A DNA stretch of 33,613 bases, taken from NCBI GenBank assembly GCA_003219215.1, contig QHPY01000094.1, positions 1 through 33,613 of the forward strand, given 5' to 3'. This DNA is from Verrucomicrobiota bacterium (lineage in GTDB: Bacteria; Verrucomicrobiota; Verrucomicrobiia; Chthoniobacterales; UBA10450). This document shows, in pieces, positions 25,162-32,806 of this stretch; the first letter of the stretch is position 1, and each line of letters opens with the position of its first letter. A program made the position numbers and the translations under genes. The notes beneath the pieces are model-generated. The model ran no database searches, was not told the DNA's origin, and saw nothing but the letters and a program-made list of their open reading frames with translations.

Positions 25162-25416
25162 CTAGTTGACGCTTGGCGCCGACGGCGCGGCGCCCTCCAA
25201 ATATTCGAGCGCTTTGTCATAGCTTTTGCGCTGAAGAAAGTGGGCGAGCTGCGGATCGACCGGGCGTGGCAAGGCGGCGGCGAGATTGTCGATTTTTTCT
25301 GAGATCGCTTGTAGGCGAGCAGTGTGCGCTTCGGGGTCGCGCCGGCTGTTTTCATCGCGAATAGTTTCCAGACGCTCGCGTAAAGCGGCGGCAAGATCGA
25401 CAGTCGATCGGTTCAT
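25162..25416 (-). CDS. Small unknown helical protein
   Basis: 84 residues, start ATG 25414-25416. The composition is that of a soluble helical protein: RRDPEAHTARLQAISEKIDN in the middle, then AAALPRPVDPQLAHFLQR and KSYDKALEYLEG. I do not recognise a family, but the amphipathic pattern and a proper start support a real gene. It stops at 25162 and converges on the degenerate gene from the rpsD side. Confidence 0.55.
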   Translation of the reverse strand: MNRSTVDLAAALRERLETIRDENSRRDPEAHTARLQAISEKIDNLAAALPRPVDPQLAHFLQRKSYDKALEYLEGAAPSAPSVN

Positions 25417-25424
25417 GACCTGTT

Positions 25425-25549
25425 AACCACTAATAGACACGAATCCGCCTCCGCATAAAGCTACGGCGTGACAGGTCGACACGAAGAACAGCACCGCGCT
25501 AAAAGTTCTCGTCGAATTCGTCCGTGCTTATTCGTGTTCATTCGTGCTT
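25425..25549. repeat. Imperfect inverted repeat pair of the ATTCGTGT type
   Basis: 25425-25444 read on the minus strand and 25530-25549 on the plus strand match at about 16 of 20 positions (ATTCGTGTYYATTMGTGSTT). The plus copy is part of a short run in which TTCGTG and TCCGTGCTT recur (25521-25549). The pair encloses about 85 nt between the small unknown gene and the response regulator, with no gene in it. This motif family appears in intergenic regions of several Verrucomicrobia as I recall. Confidence 0.6.
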
Positions 25550-25551
25550 AA

Positions 25552-25974
25552 ATGAGCGCCGTGGCGGCCGAGCCGAAACGCATTTTGATCGTTGATGACG
25601 ACGTCGCACTGTTGCGCGTGGTACGTGAAGCGTTGGTGGCATCGCTGCGGTGTGAAGTCGATACCTCGCCCAAGCCGGAGTACGCGTTCGAGCTCTCGCT
25701 GAAGAAAAAATACGACCTCCTCATCTTCGATTTTCAAATGCCGATGATCGATGGCGCGATGTTGTTTTTTCTGATTGGCAAAGTTTATCAAAATAGTCAT
25801 CCGGTGAGAGAAGTTCCGCCGCTGCTTCTTATTTCCGGAAAAGCCGAGGAGGCGAGAGCGCAAGAGGTACTTAAGGAACCGGGTGTCGCCGGCTTAGTGG
25901 CGAAGCCTTTTGCAATCAATCGGCTACTGGAAAAAATCAAGGAAGCCGTTCCCACGATCCAGTCGGCAGCTTAG
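25552..25974 (+). CDS. Stand-alone response-regulator receiver protein
   Basis: 140 residues, essentially one CheY-like receiver domain with no output domain. The acidic pocket is Asp15-Asp17, the phosphoacceptor Asp60 (LLIFDFQMP), the switch Ser95 (LLISGKA) and Lys118 (VAKPF). Phosphorylation by an unlinked histidine kinase is expected; none is encoded nearby. It converges with the DUF2934-type gene, 11 nt apart. Confidence 0.88.
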   Translation: MSAVAAEPKRILIVDDDVALLRVVREALVASLRCEVDTSPKPEYAFELSLKKKYDLLIFDFQMPMIDGAMLFFLIGKVYQNSHPVREVPPLLLISGKAEEARAQEVLKEPGVAGLVAKPFAINRLLEKIKEAVPTIQSAA

Positions 25975-25985
25975 TGACGCGCGAA

Positions 25986-26303
25986 TCAGCGCGGGCCGAT
26001 CTCGGAGAGGAGCTGTCGTTTTGCTTCCAGCCAATCCGAATTTGCGTCGCCGGGGAGATCGAATCGGCGCCGTCGCTCGGATATAAAGTAGGCACGCATT
26101 TGAATTTGTTCGTCCGTTGGATCCAGGTCGAGCGAAGCTGCCGTTGGCGGTCTCGGTTTTTGGGCGGCGCTCTTTTTTCGCGTCGCTGGTTTTTTCTCTT
26201 TTGCAGGTGTCAATCTTCCGCTCGTTCTTATTTTGCCCGCCTTGTCCGACGATCTCGCGTCCGCCGCCGATTCACTTCCGATTCCCTTGTTCTTCTTCGC
26301 CAC
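25986..26303 (-). CDS. DUF2934-type protein
   Basis: 105 residues from GTG 26301-26303, which has GGAGG nine bases upstream; a TTG two codons earlier is also possible. A basic Lys/Ala/Pro-rich N-terminal half (to about residue 55) is followed by DPTDEQIQMRAYFISERRRR and DWLEAKRQLLSEIG, which match the short DUF2934 helix pair (A-Y-x-x-x-E-x-x-G/R ... W-x-x-A-x-x-x-L). Function is unknown. The basic tail may bind nucleic acid, which is only a guess. Confidence 0.7.
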   Translation of the reverse strand: MAKKNKGIGSESAADARSSDKAGKIRTSGRLTPAKEKKPATRKKSAAQKPRPPTAASLDLDPTDEQIQMRAYFISERRRRFDLPGDANSDWLEAKRQLLSEIGPR

Positions 26304-26355
26304 AATCAAATTCCTCCCAAATTACGCTTTACCGCGGGAAGTTGGATTTCAAGCG

Positions 26356-26388
26356 GTTTTCCGGTCCGAGCCGGACTGGCGTTTTCCG
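26356..26388. repeat. 17-nt repeat (copy 2) flanked by 8-nt direct repeats
   Basis: The 17-mer at 26364-26380 is identical to 690-706 and contains the stem GTCCG-AGC-CGGAC. It is bounded exactly by GTTTTCCG at 26356-26363 and 26381-26388. The first copy has no such flanks. The arrangement recalls a target-site duplication but could be chance. Confidence 0.6.
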
Positions 26389-26408
26389 AGACAATCCCTC
26401 ACCTTCGC

Positions 26409-26433
26409 CCTCTCCCTTTGGGAAAGGGAGAGG
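26409..26433. repeat. REP-like palindrome
   Basis: CCTCTCCCTTT-GGG-AAAGGGAGAGG is a perfect 11-bp stem with a 3-nt loop, between the divergent DUF2934-type and holin-like genes. Near-identical palindromes are dispersed in many bacterial genomes. No T-tract follows. Confidence 0.8.
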
Positions 26434-26456
26434 AGAACGGAATGCCAGGCGCCTCT

Positions 26457-26486
26457 TTGTCTGTGCAAAGCGTGCCGAATCATAAT
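26457..26486 (+). promoter_or_regulatory. Candidate promoter for the holin-like gene and trpF
   Basis: TTGTCT (26457-26462), 18-nt spacer, CATAAT (26481-26486), just upstream of ATG 26498. The predicted start would leave a very short leader. Assigned by eye. Confidence 0.3.
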
Positions 26487-26497
26487 AACGTTCCGCC

Positions 26498-26914
26498 ATG
26501 AGGCATTTCGTTTTTCGCTGGTTTGTCACCGCGTTCGCCGTGTTTGTGGCGGCGCCGATCGTGGGAATCGATTACACCGGGATCGGTTGCCTGCTCGGCG
26601 CGTCGCTGCTTCTGGGAATCATCAACGCGTTTGTTCGCCCGATTCTGTTGTTCCTGAGTATTCCGTTAATTCTGGTGACGCTGGGCTTCTTCATCTTGGT
26701 CATCAACGCGCTGATGCTGAAATTCGTGAGCGAGATTGTGCCGTGTTTCAAAGTGCATGGGTTTTGGAGCGCGATTTTTGGCGCGATCATCATTTCGATT
26801 GTGAGCTGGCTGCTGAGTGCATTCTTTCGCGGCAGTGACGGACGGGTCCATGTGTTGACGCATCACAGCCAGATTAAACAAGTTCGTGGTCGGGTGATTG
26901 AACCCGGCGAGTGA
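26498..26914 (+). CDS. Phage-holin-family (superfamily IV) membrane protein
   Basis: 138 residues with about four membrane segments (roughly 5-22, 28-49, 50-75 and 85-108). The motif GIINAFVRPILLFLSIPLIL followed by TLGFFILVINALML is typical of the four-helix 'phage holin' proteins found in many bacterial chromosomes outside prophages. Their role is not established. The C-terminal tail is hydrophilic. GTGA at 26911-26914 couples it to trpF. Confidence 0.82.
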   Translation: MRHFVFRWFVTAFAVFVAAPIVGIDYTGIGCLLGASLLLGIINAFVRPILLFLSIPLILVTLGFFILVINALMLKFVSEIVPCFKVHGFWSAIFGAIIISIVSWLLSAFFRGSDGRVHVLTHHSQIKQVRGRVIEPGE

Positions 26915-27591
26915 AAATCAGCGGGATGTTCGATGGTAAGGCAGGGCCAGGCGGCCGCGTTCGCGTCAAGATCTGTGGAATCACCAACGAGGCGGATGCG
27001 CTCGCTGCGATCAAAGCCGACGCGGACGCGCTCGGATTCAATCTCGTTCGCCAAAGCAAACGTTACATCGACATTCAGGCGGCGGCTGGCTGGATCGACA
27101 AATTGCCGAAAGAAATCTGCAAGGTGGCGGTGTTGGTGAACCCGAGTTGGGACGAGGCGTTTCGAATTAGTCAGCTGTCTTTTATCGATGCTTTGCAGTT
27201 GCACGGCAATGAGTCGCCTGAGTTCTGCAGGCGCTTGGCCGAAGCCGGAATTCGATTTGCGAAAGCGCTGCCGGTAGAGGATTCGAAGTCGCTCCTTGAC
27301 GTGCCGGGGTTTTCTACGGACACAATAATTTTGGATTCCGCTTCGGGCCGCGAGTTCGGCGGGACCGGCAAAGTATTTCAGTGGAATTTAGCGCGCCAGT
27401 TCGTCGAAACGCGCCCGAATCTGAATGTAATTCTCGCCGGTGGATTGAACCCCGAAAATATCGCCGAAGCCGTTCGCGACGTCCGTCCCGCTGGGGTCGA
27501 CGTCAGCAGTGGCGTCGAGATCTCTCCCGGACGCAAAGATCATCGCCTGATTAAAGCCATTGTTCAGGCGGCTCGTTGTGTGGAGCGCTGA
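26911..27591 (+). CDS. trpF: Phosphoribosylanthranilate isomerase
   Basis: Third step of tryptophan synthesis from anthranilate, an Amadori rearrangement in a TIM barrel. 226 residues from GTG 26911, overlapping the holin-like gene; ATG 26926 is an alternative start. The catalytic Cys22 lies in VKICGIT and the Asp142 in IILDSASG; GGTGKVFQW (150-158) and VILAGGLNPEN are the phosphate-binding strands. No other trp genes are present, so trpF stands apart from the rest of the pathway. Confidence 0.95.
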   Translation: MKISGMFDGKAGPGGRVRVKICGITNEADALAAIKADADALGFNLVRQSKRYIDIQAAAGWIDKLPKEICKVAVLVNPSWDEAFRISQLSFIDALQLHGNESPEFCRRLAEAGIRFAKALPVEDSKSLLDVPGFSTDTIILDSASGREFGGTGKVFQWNLARQFVETRPNLNVILAGGLNPENIAEAVRDVRPAGVDVSSGVEISPGRKDHRLIKAIVQAARCVER

Positions 27592-27627
27592 ACGGTTCCG
27601 GATAGCGGGTGTTCTGGCCGATTCACC

Positions 27628-27641
27628 GGGGAAACTTCCCC
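27628..27641. promoter_or_regulatory. Small inverted repeat upstream of the secretin gene
   Basis: GGGGAA-AC-TTCCCC lies between trpF and the secretin gene. It could be a short operator or an RNA hairpin near the alternative upstream ATG 27643. No bound factor can be named. Confidence 0.3.
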
Positions 27642-27699
27642 AATGCTGGTCTGCTTCCTGCTTTTATCCGGCCAGCACTTATCTCACTTCCTTCTAATT

Positions 27700-29448
27700 A
27701 TGGTTACTTCACTTAAGCAACGGGGATGCGTCGTGGCGGTGGCCTTACTGGGCGTCCTTTCCCTGTCCCAAGGGCAGACAAATCCCGCGCCGGCCGGCCC
27801 AGCTCAGCCACCCGACCCAATCAAACCAGCTGACCATCCGCAAATGTTGCTGGCGCAAGCCCTGGTCCAAGCTGCCTCTCCAGCCGCGGCATCGACCACA
27901 AAATCGACCACGACCTCTTCCACGGTGGCGACTCCGGTTTTGACCGAAGCCGATGCAACGGTTGAAAGCGGTGGTGTTGGCGTACGGGAATTTCAAGGGG
28001 ACGACGTCGGCCAAGTGCTCCGATTGCTCGCCCGCCAGGCCAAGGTCAACATGGTTGTGAGCGATGCTGTTACCGGGACGGTAACGATGCGGTTGGAAGA
28101 CGTGACGGCGCTTCAAGCGATCTCGATCATCGTCAAAGCCAAAGGGCTTTTCATGGATAAGATCGATACCGTCTATTACATCAAGACCGCTGCCGAGCGG
28201 ACGGCTGAGCCCACTGAAACTGACAATTACCAATTCAGCTACGCGCGCGCCAAAGATATTACGCCGCTAATCGCGTCGCAGCTGGCGAGTAAAGTTCCAC
28301 CGCAAATCGACGAACGCACCAACACGATTTTCTTCAGTGAAACCCGCAGCAACATCGACAACATCCGAAAGATGTTGGTGCAGATCGACAAGCCGACGAA
28401 GCAAGTGATGATCGAAGCGCGGCTGGTGGAAGTGAGTGCCGATCCGGTGCAGGCCTATGGAATTAACTGGGCCGGAACGGTAGGCAGCGCCTCCTCGCCA
28501 AAAACCTTCCAGTACGGTGCGCCAACGACCAGCACCAGCACCACCGACCCTAAAACCGGCTTAACAACGACTAATTCGACATTTACCGGCGCAACCTCAC
28601 CTTTCGCTTTGGGCAATCCCGGAAGCTCGAATTTCTTCGGCAGTCTCACTAAACTCGCCTTCGGCCAATTTGCGATTCTATCAGTACCGCAGTTTTCCGC
28701 GACCCTGCAGGCTCTGAATGAGGACTCGGATGCTGAATTTCTAGCGAACCCGCGCGTTGTCACGGCGGATAATCAGCAGGCCAAGATCGAAGTCCTCCGG
28801 AATCAACCAATCCCGCAGCTGAATTTTAACGAGCAAACTGCCACCGCTGTTTTCGGCGGTTTCCAAGATAAGCAATTCGGTAACACGCTGATTGTTCGAC
28901 CGTCGATCAACAAAGACAATTTCGTCACGCTTTCAGTGAAGCCTGAGATCAGCAACAAGGTGAACGATTTCCACTTCTCTTTTAACGGCGCGGATGTCAC
29001 CAGTCCGATCATTGATAAGCGTTCTCTCGATTCCAATGTTCTCATCAAGAGTGGCGACACGCTGGCAATCGGCGGTTTGATTTCGGATCAGGTTTCGAAG
29101 TCGCGAACCAAAGTGCCATTGCTCGGCGATATTCCAGTAATTGGCTACGCATTCCAAAGCCATGACAATGAACGTCACAAACGCAACCTGCTTATTTTTG
29201 TGACGCCGACGATCATCGATCAGCATTATGGCACCGGATTGGAAGATCAGGTTTCCGGACTCCATCACAACGGCGAAGAGTATGCCGATCCAAATGGCTG
29301 GCGAAATAATGCCAAGGGCGCAGTCCGGCTGGTCCCCACTTCGCATCGCCAGCTAGCGGCCGATTATGCCAAACCCGGGGAACCGCCGCCGCCGGAGGAA
29401 GCCGCTCGAGTGCAGTTTAAGGGCAGCGCGAAAGACCGGGACGAATAA
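27700..29448 (+). CDS. Outer-membrane secretin (GspD/PilQ family)
   Basis: Forms a multimeric outer-membrane channel for type II secretion or type IV pili. 582 residues from ATG 27700. Signal peptide at 1-25 (VVAVALLGVLSLSQGQ). A Thr/Ser/Pro/Ala-rich linker to about 90. An N0/STN-like domain at about 95-165 (REFQGDDVGQVLRLLARQAK). An N1-like domain at about 175-235, ending IDKPTKQVMIEARLVEV. The secretin pore domain follows, with the signature VPLLGDIPVIGYAF near residue 471 and LLIFVTPTIID. ATG 27643 upstream is in frame but lacks a signal-peptide pattern. No other secretion or pilus genes lie nearby, so its system cannot be told. Confidence 0.9.
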   Translation: MVTSLKQRGCVVAVALLGVLSLSQGQTNPAPAGPAQPPDPIKPADHPQMLLAQALVQAASPAAASTTKSTTTSSTVATPVLTEADATVESGGVGVREFQGDDVGQVLRLLARQAKVNMVVSDAVTGTVTMRLEDVTALQAISIIVKAKGLFMDKIDTVYYIKTAAERTAEPTETDNYQFSYARAKDITPLIASQLASKVPPQIDERTNTIFFSETRSNIDNIRKMLVQIDKPTKQVMIEARLVEVSADPVQAYGINWAGTVGSASSPKTFQYGAPTTSTSTTDPKTGLTTTNSTFTGATSPFALGNPGSSNFFGSLTKLAFGQFAILSVPQFSATLQALNEDSDAEFLANPRVVTADNQQAKIEVLRNQPIPQLNFNEQTATAVFGGFQDKQFGNTLIVRPSINKDNFVTLSVKPEISNKVNDFHFSFNGADVTSPIIDKRSLDSNVLIKSGDTLAIGGLISDQVSKSRTKVPLLGDIPVIGYAFQSHDNERHKRNLLIFVTPTIIDQHYGTGLEDQVSGLHHNGEEYADPNGWRNNAKGAVRLVPTSHRQLAADYAKPGEPPPPEEAARVQFKGSAKDRDE

Positions 29449-29471
29449 CGAATTTCGGAATGTGGGGTTGA

Positions 29472-29514
29472 GAGGGGGCGGGCGCCCGCGAGGGCCCCGC
29501 CCTCTTTGGGTTTT
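29472..29514 (+). terminator. GC-rich terminator after the secretin gene
   Basis: GAGGG near 29472 pairs with CCCTC at 29500-29504, with a partly mismatched GC-rich inner stem including the palindrome GCGGGCGCCCGC. CTTTGGGTTTT follows on the plus strand. It overlaps the end of the convergent sigma-factor gene. Confidence 0.5.
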
Positions 29515-30112
29515 ATCGCTCCAGATAATCCCGCAAACGCTCGCGCAATTCCGTCCGCGCGCGAAAGAGCAGGCTCTTTACCGCTGGGACGGATAGATCG
29601 AGCACATCGGAGATTTCTTCGTAGCTGAGCTCTTCGTATCGCCGTAGCACCAGCGCCATGCGTTGCGTTTCTGGAAGGAGCGTGATCGCCGTCTCAATCG
29701 CGCTCTGTAATTCCGCCTGAAGAAGGGTCGCATCCGGCGTCGCAGTCGCCTCGTCCTTCAATGGCATCTCCTCAGCCTCAGGTTCGATTTGCACCGGCAC
29801 CCGGGGATGACGTTTGGCGCGGCGCATCTCGTTAAAAACCAGATTACGCGTGATCTTCAGCAGCCAGGTCGTGAACTTCGCGCGTGGTACATACCGGCCT
29901 GCGCTTTTCCAGACGCGAACAAAAACCTGCTGCGCGATGTCTTCCACGTCCGAATTGCTGCTAAGCATTCGCGCGACAGTTCCTGCGACCAGCGCCTGGT
30001 GCCGCTCGACCAGTTTTTCAAACGCGGTCGTATTGCCATCGGCAACCAATCGCATCAGGCGGATGTCCTCGGCGTCATCCTCGGAGCGCGCCGGTGCTTC
30101 TGGATCGGCCAT
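29513..30112 (-). CDS. ECF-type RNA polymerase sigma factor
   Basis: 199 residues. Region 2 spans about 30-105: AFEKLVERHQALVAGTVARM, then DVEDIAQQVFVRVWKSAGRY and FTTWLLKITRNLVFNEMRR. Region 4 is LPETQRMALVLRRYEELSYE followed by EISDVLDLSVPAVKSLLFRARTEL-type helix-turn-helix sequence. No region 1 or 3, as in the RpoE/ECF group. No anti-sigma gene is adjacent, so its control is not visible. It converges on the secretin gene and diverges from mqnE. Confidence 0.92.
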   Translation of the reverse strand: MADPEAPARSEDDAEDIRLMRLVADGNTTAFEKLVERHQALVAGTVARMLSSNSDVEDIAQQVFVRVWKSAGRYVPRAKFTTWLLKITRNLVFNEMRRAKRHPRVPVQIEPEAEEMPLKDEATATPDATLLQAELQSAIETAITLLPETQRMALVLRRYEELSYEEISDVLDLSVPAVKSLLFRARTELRERLRDYLER

Positions 30113-30125
30113 TGATAAACAGACG

Positions 30126-30155
30126 TTGATTGCTAGGCAGCGATTCGAATGTTAT
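30126..30155 (+). promoter_or_regulatory. Weak candidate promoter for mqnE-mqnA
   Basis: TTGATT (30126-30131), 18-nt spacer, TGTTAT (30150-30155). It would give a leader of about 100 nt before ATG 30266. Weak match, by eye only. Confidence 0.22.
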
Positions 30156-30265
30156 CGCGTTCTGCGTCGGTCGTGCTCTATCAGTCGCACGCGCCCCGGC
30201 TCTTTTTGTTGCAACTGGTGAGTCGCCTGTGCATGGTAAGCCATCAATTTCAGGGTCGGCTCCGG

Positions 30266-31417
30266 ATGAATTACACACTAATCCCAAAGGAACTTAGACC
30301 GATCGCAGAGAAAATCGAGGCGAAGGCTCGCATTTCCGAGGACGACGCTCTTGCTTTGTATCGCTCAAACGATCTGAACGCGCTTGGAATACTGGCCAAC
30401 GTCGTGCGCGAGCGAAAGAACGGCAATTTCGCCACCTACATTCACAATCGCTACATCAACTACTCGAATATCTGTGTCTTATCGTGTCAGTTTTGCGCCT
30501 TTGCCGCCAAAAAACGGGATGCCCATGCGTTCGAGCATGCCGTTAGCGAGGTCATTCAGATTGTCGCAGAAGCGCTTCCGCTGGGGATTACGGAAGTGCA
30601 TATGGTCGGCGGTTTGCATCCGACCTTGAAGAAAGAGTGGTATCTCGATTTGTTGCGCGGATTGCGCTCTCTCGATCCCAATCTCCACATCAAAGCCTTT
30701 ACTGCGATTGAAGTTCGCCATCTCGCTCAGCGAATCTTCAAGATGTCGATCCCAGAAACGCTCGAGCTTCTCCGCGAAGCGGGCCTTGGCTCCATCACTG
30801 GCGGAGGCGCCGAAATTTTTGATGCCGCAGTCCGAGACCGGGTTTGCCGCGGCAAAGAAACGGCCGAGGAGTGGCTTGATGTTCACCGAATTTGGCATCG
30901 CATGGGTGGCCGCAGCACTTGCACCATGCTTTATGGTCACGTCGAGACTCTCGAGCAGCGTGTCGATCATTTACGGCAACTTCGTCAACTTCAGGATGAA
31001 ACCGGCGGATTTAGCGGTTTTGTTCCATTTGCCTTCGAGCCGCAAACGACGGTGCTTGCTCACATCAGGCGGGCTTCTGCCATCGAGCAACTGCGCAACC
31101 TCGCTGTCAGCCGAATTTATCTCGATAACATCGATCATTTGACCGCTTATTGGGTCAGCTTGGGTCTGCCGCTGGCACAAGTGTCGCTTAGTTACGGCGT
31201 GGACGATTTGCACGGCACAATCATGGAAGAGAAAATTTTCCACATGGCCGGAGCAACTACGCCGCAGCAACAAAGCATCGCTGCGCTCGAACATGCCATT
31301 CGCGAGGCTCAGCGAATTCCTGTCCAGCGCGACAGTTATTACCAGCATCTCAACGGCGCGGAGCAAAGATCGACATCGAGCCGGCCGCGTTCTGAAGCAG
31401 AACTCGCCTGCGCCTAA
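30266..31417 (+). CDS. mqnE: Aminofutalosine synthase (radical SAM)
   Basis: Second enzyme of the futalosine route to menaquinone; joins 3-[(1-carboxyvinyl)oxy]benzoate to SAM-derived adenosine. 383 residues from ATG 30266. The radical-SAM motif CVLSCQFC gives Cys70, Cys74, Cys77 binding the 4Fe-4S cluster. HMVGGLHP and IKAFTAIEVRHLAQ are typical of MqnE rather than MqnC. SYGVDDLHGTIMEEKIFHMA lies near the end. The frame is open back to 30149 but without family sequence. It is 3 nt before mqnA. Confidence 0.93.
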   Translation: MNYTLIPKELRPIAEKIEAKARISEDDALALYRSNDLNALGILANVVRERKNGNFATYIHNRYINYSNICVLSCQFCAFAAKKRDAHAFEHAVSEVIQIVAEALPLGITEVHMVGGLHPTLKKEWYLDLLRGLRSLDPNLHIKAFTAIEVRHLAQRIFKMSIPETLELLREAGLGSITGGGAEIFDAAVRDRVCRGKETAEEWLDVHRIWHRMGGRSTCTMLYGHVETLEQRVDHLRQLRQLQDETGGFSGFVPFAFEPQTTVLAHIRRASAIEQLRNLAVSRIYLDNIDHLTAYWVSLGLPLAQVSLSYGVDDLHGTIMEEKIFHMAGATTPQQQSIAALEHAIREAQRIPVQRDSYYQHLNGAEQRSTSSRPRSEAELACA

Positions 31418-31420
31418 CGA

Positions 31421-32197
31421 GTGCAGGATCGGCATCCGCTGCGAATTGGCTGCGTTAAATATCTCAACGCGCGTCCGCTAATTCACGGCTGGCCAATCGA
31501 TGTTGTGCTCGATCATCCGTCCGCGCTTTGCGCGCAGCTTTCGGGTGGCGAGCTCGATATTGCGCTCGTTTCGAGTTTCGAATTTCTCCGCAACCCAATC
31601 TACCGGATGGTGGACGGCATTTCTATTTCGTCGGACGGCCCGGTTTATAGCGTTGTCGTCGCCCACGTCGGCGAAATGTCCGATGTAAAAGAGATTGAAC
31701 TCGACCCGGCCGCGGAAACCTCCGGCAATTTGCTGCGTTGTTTGCTCAATGAGCGAAAACTGACTCCGCGGTTCGTCGCAACATCGACATCTTCTTCTCT
31801 TCCGAAAGGAACGGCGCGCCTGCTCATCGGCGATCAAGCCATTCGATTCCGCCAAAAGCATGCGAAAGAATTCCAGTTTTGGGATCTCGGCGAACAATGG
31901 AAAAAATTGGTTGGCCTTCCGTTCGTTTACGCGCTTTGGCTCGTTCGACCTGAAGTTGTCGATCCAAAATCGATCGCGGATCGGTTACGCAGATTGCGCG
32001 ACAGTAACCTCGCGAACATCGACAGCCTGATCGCCGGCGAGAAGGAATTTGATCGTGGTTTTTGCGCCCGCTATTATCGTGAGCATCTTCGATTCGGTTT
32101 CGGAGAACGCGAGATGGAAGGGCTGCGAGCCTTCCATCATTTATGCCAAAAACACGACCTGCTGCCAAAACGCGACTTCGCGTTGAACCTCGTCTAG
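31421..32197 (+). CDS. mqnA: Chorismate dehydratase
   Basis: First step of the futalosine menaquinone pathway: chorismate to 3-[(1-carboxyvinyl)oxy]benzoate. 258 residues from GTG 31421. RIGCVKYLNARPLIHGW at the N-terminus, GELDIALVSSFEFL (about 43-56) and LLIGDQAIRFRQ match the periplasmic-binding-like fold of MqnA. The GTG lies 3 nt after the mqnE stop, so the two are coupled. mqnB, mqnC and mqnD are not in the window. Confidence 0.93.
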   Translation: MQDRHPLRIGCVKYLNARPLIHGWPIDVVLDHPSALCAQLSGGELDIALVSSFEFLRNPIYRMVDGISISSDGPVYSVVVAHVGEMSDVKEIELDPAAETSGNLLRCLLNERKLTPRFVATSTSSSLPKGTARLLIGDQAIRFRQKHAKEFQFWDLGEQWKKLVGLPFVYALWLVRPEVVDPKSIADRLRRLRDSNLANIDSLIAGEKEFDRGFCARYYREHLRFGFGEREMEGLRAFHHLCQKHDLLPKRDFALNLV

Positions 32198-32257
32198 CCG
32201 GCCCTTTTGCGCGATGGAGGCGATTACGGCGGAGTTAACGCGAGCGTAGCTGAAGAG

Positions 32258-32662
32258 CTAGGGCCTCGTCTGTTTGGGCGCGTTCATGTTCGGACCGGTC
32301 TGACCGCCGGGGGGCGTCCATTGCCCGACGATGTCGGCGCCGAAAATCCACTCATCCTGAAGCGTTCCGTTTACGGAGATGGTTTTTTCGTAATATTTTC
32401 TCAGATTAATTTGTTGCTTCTCAAATTCAGTTTCTCTGCGAGCGCGGGTCAGGCGCAAGAGCGTATCAGGATCTTTCAGGAGACTTAATCGATATGCGCC
32501 ATCGACCAGGACAACTTTTCCGGTGAACACCTCGGTCTTGCGTTCGAGCTTGGCTGACTCTTTTTGTGGCGGACCGCTCGGCTGCTCCAACATTTTCCTG
32601 CCTAATGCGCACCCGGACAAAACAAGCAGACCTACGGACAAGATGATTGCGATCGATTTCAC
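32258..32662 (-). CDS. Unknown lipoprotein
   Basis: 134 residues with a lipoprotein signal: hydrophobic IAIILSVGLLVL then the lipobox LSGC, with Cys18 the lipidated residue. The mature part has TGKVVLVDGAYRLSLLKDPDT and VNGTLQDEWIFGADIVGQWT, suggesting a small beta-rich domain, and ends in a Pro/Gly/Asn/Gln-rich tail. No family recognised. It is transcribed away from recJ. Confidence 0.72.
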   Translation of the reverse strand: MKSIAIILSVGLLVLSGCALGRKMLEQPSGPPQKESAKLERKTEVFTGKVVLVDGAYRLSLLKDPDTLLRLTRARRETEFEKQQINLRKYYEKTISVNGTLQDEWIFGADIVGQWTPPGGQTGPNMNAPKQTRP

Positions 32663-32725
32663 AGTCCCTGTCTAGTTTAGCGGTCAATCGCGAGTCAACT
32701 GATTATGAGTAAAATGCTCTCCTAG

Positions 32726-32753
32726 TTGTCAGGAAATGCCCGGCAGATAAAAT
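32726..32753 (+). promoter_or_regulatory. Candidate sigma70-type promoter for recJ
   Basis: TTGTCA (32726-32731), 16-nt spacer, TAAAAT (32748-32753). Transcription would begin near 32760, about 47 nt before the recJ ATG. A good -35/-10 pair by eye. Confidence 0.45.
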
Positions 32754-32806
32754 AATCGGTGCAAAGCCGCGTAGAGGAAACCCTGATCGCCGCGGAGCAG
32801 CGTAGA

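Noticed and set aside
26233-26838. 201-residue plus-strand frame across the DUF2934-type and holin-like genes
   Set aside because: It overlaps a palindromic repeat and the holin-like gene in another frame, and has no domain-like sequence.
32247-32260. TAGCT-GAAG-AGCTA as an mqnA terminator
   Set aside because: The stem is only 5 bp, has no T-tract and overlaps the lipoprotein stop codon.
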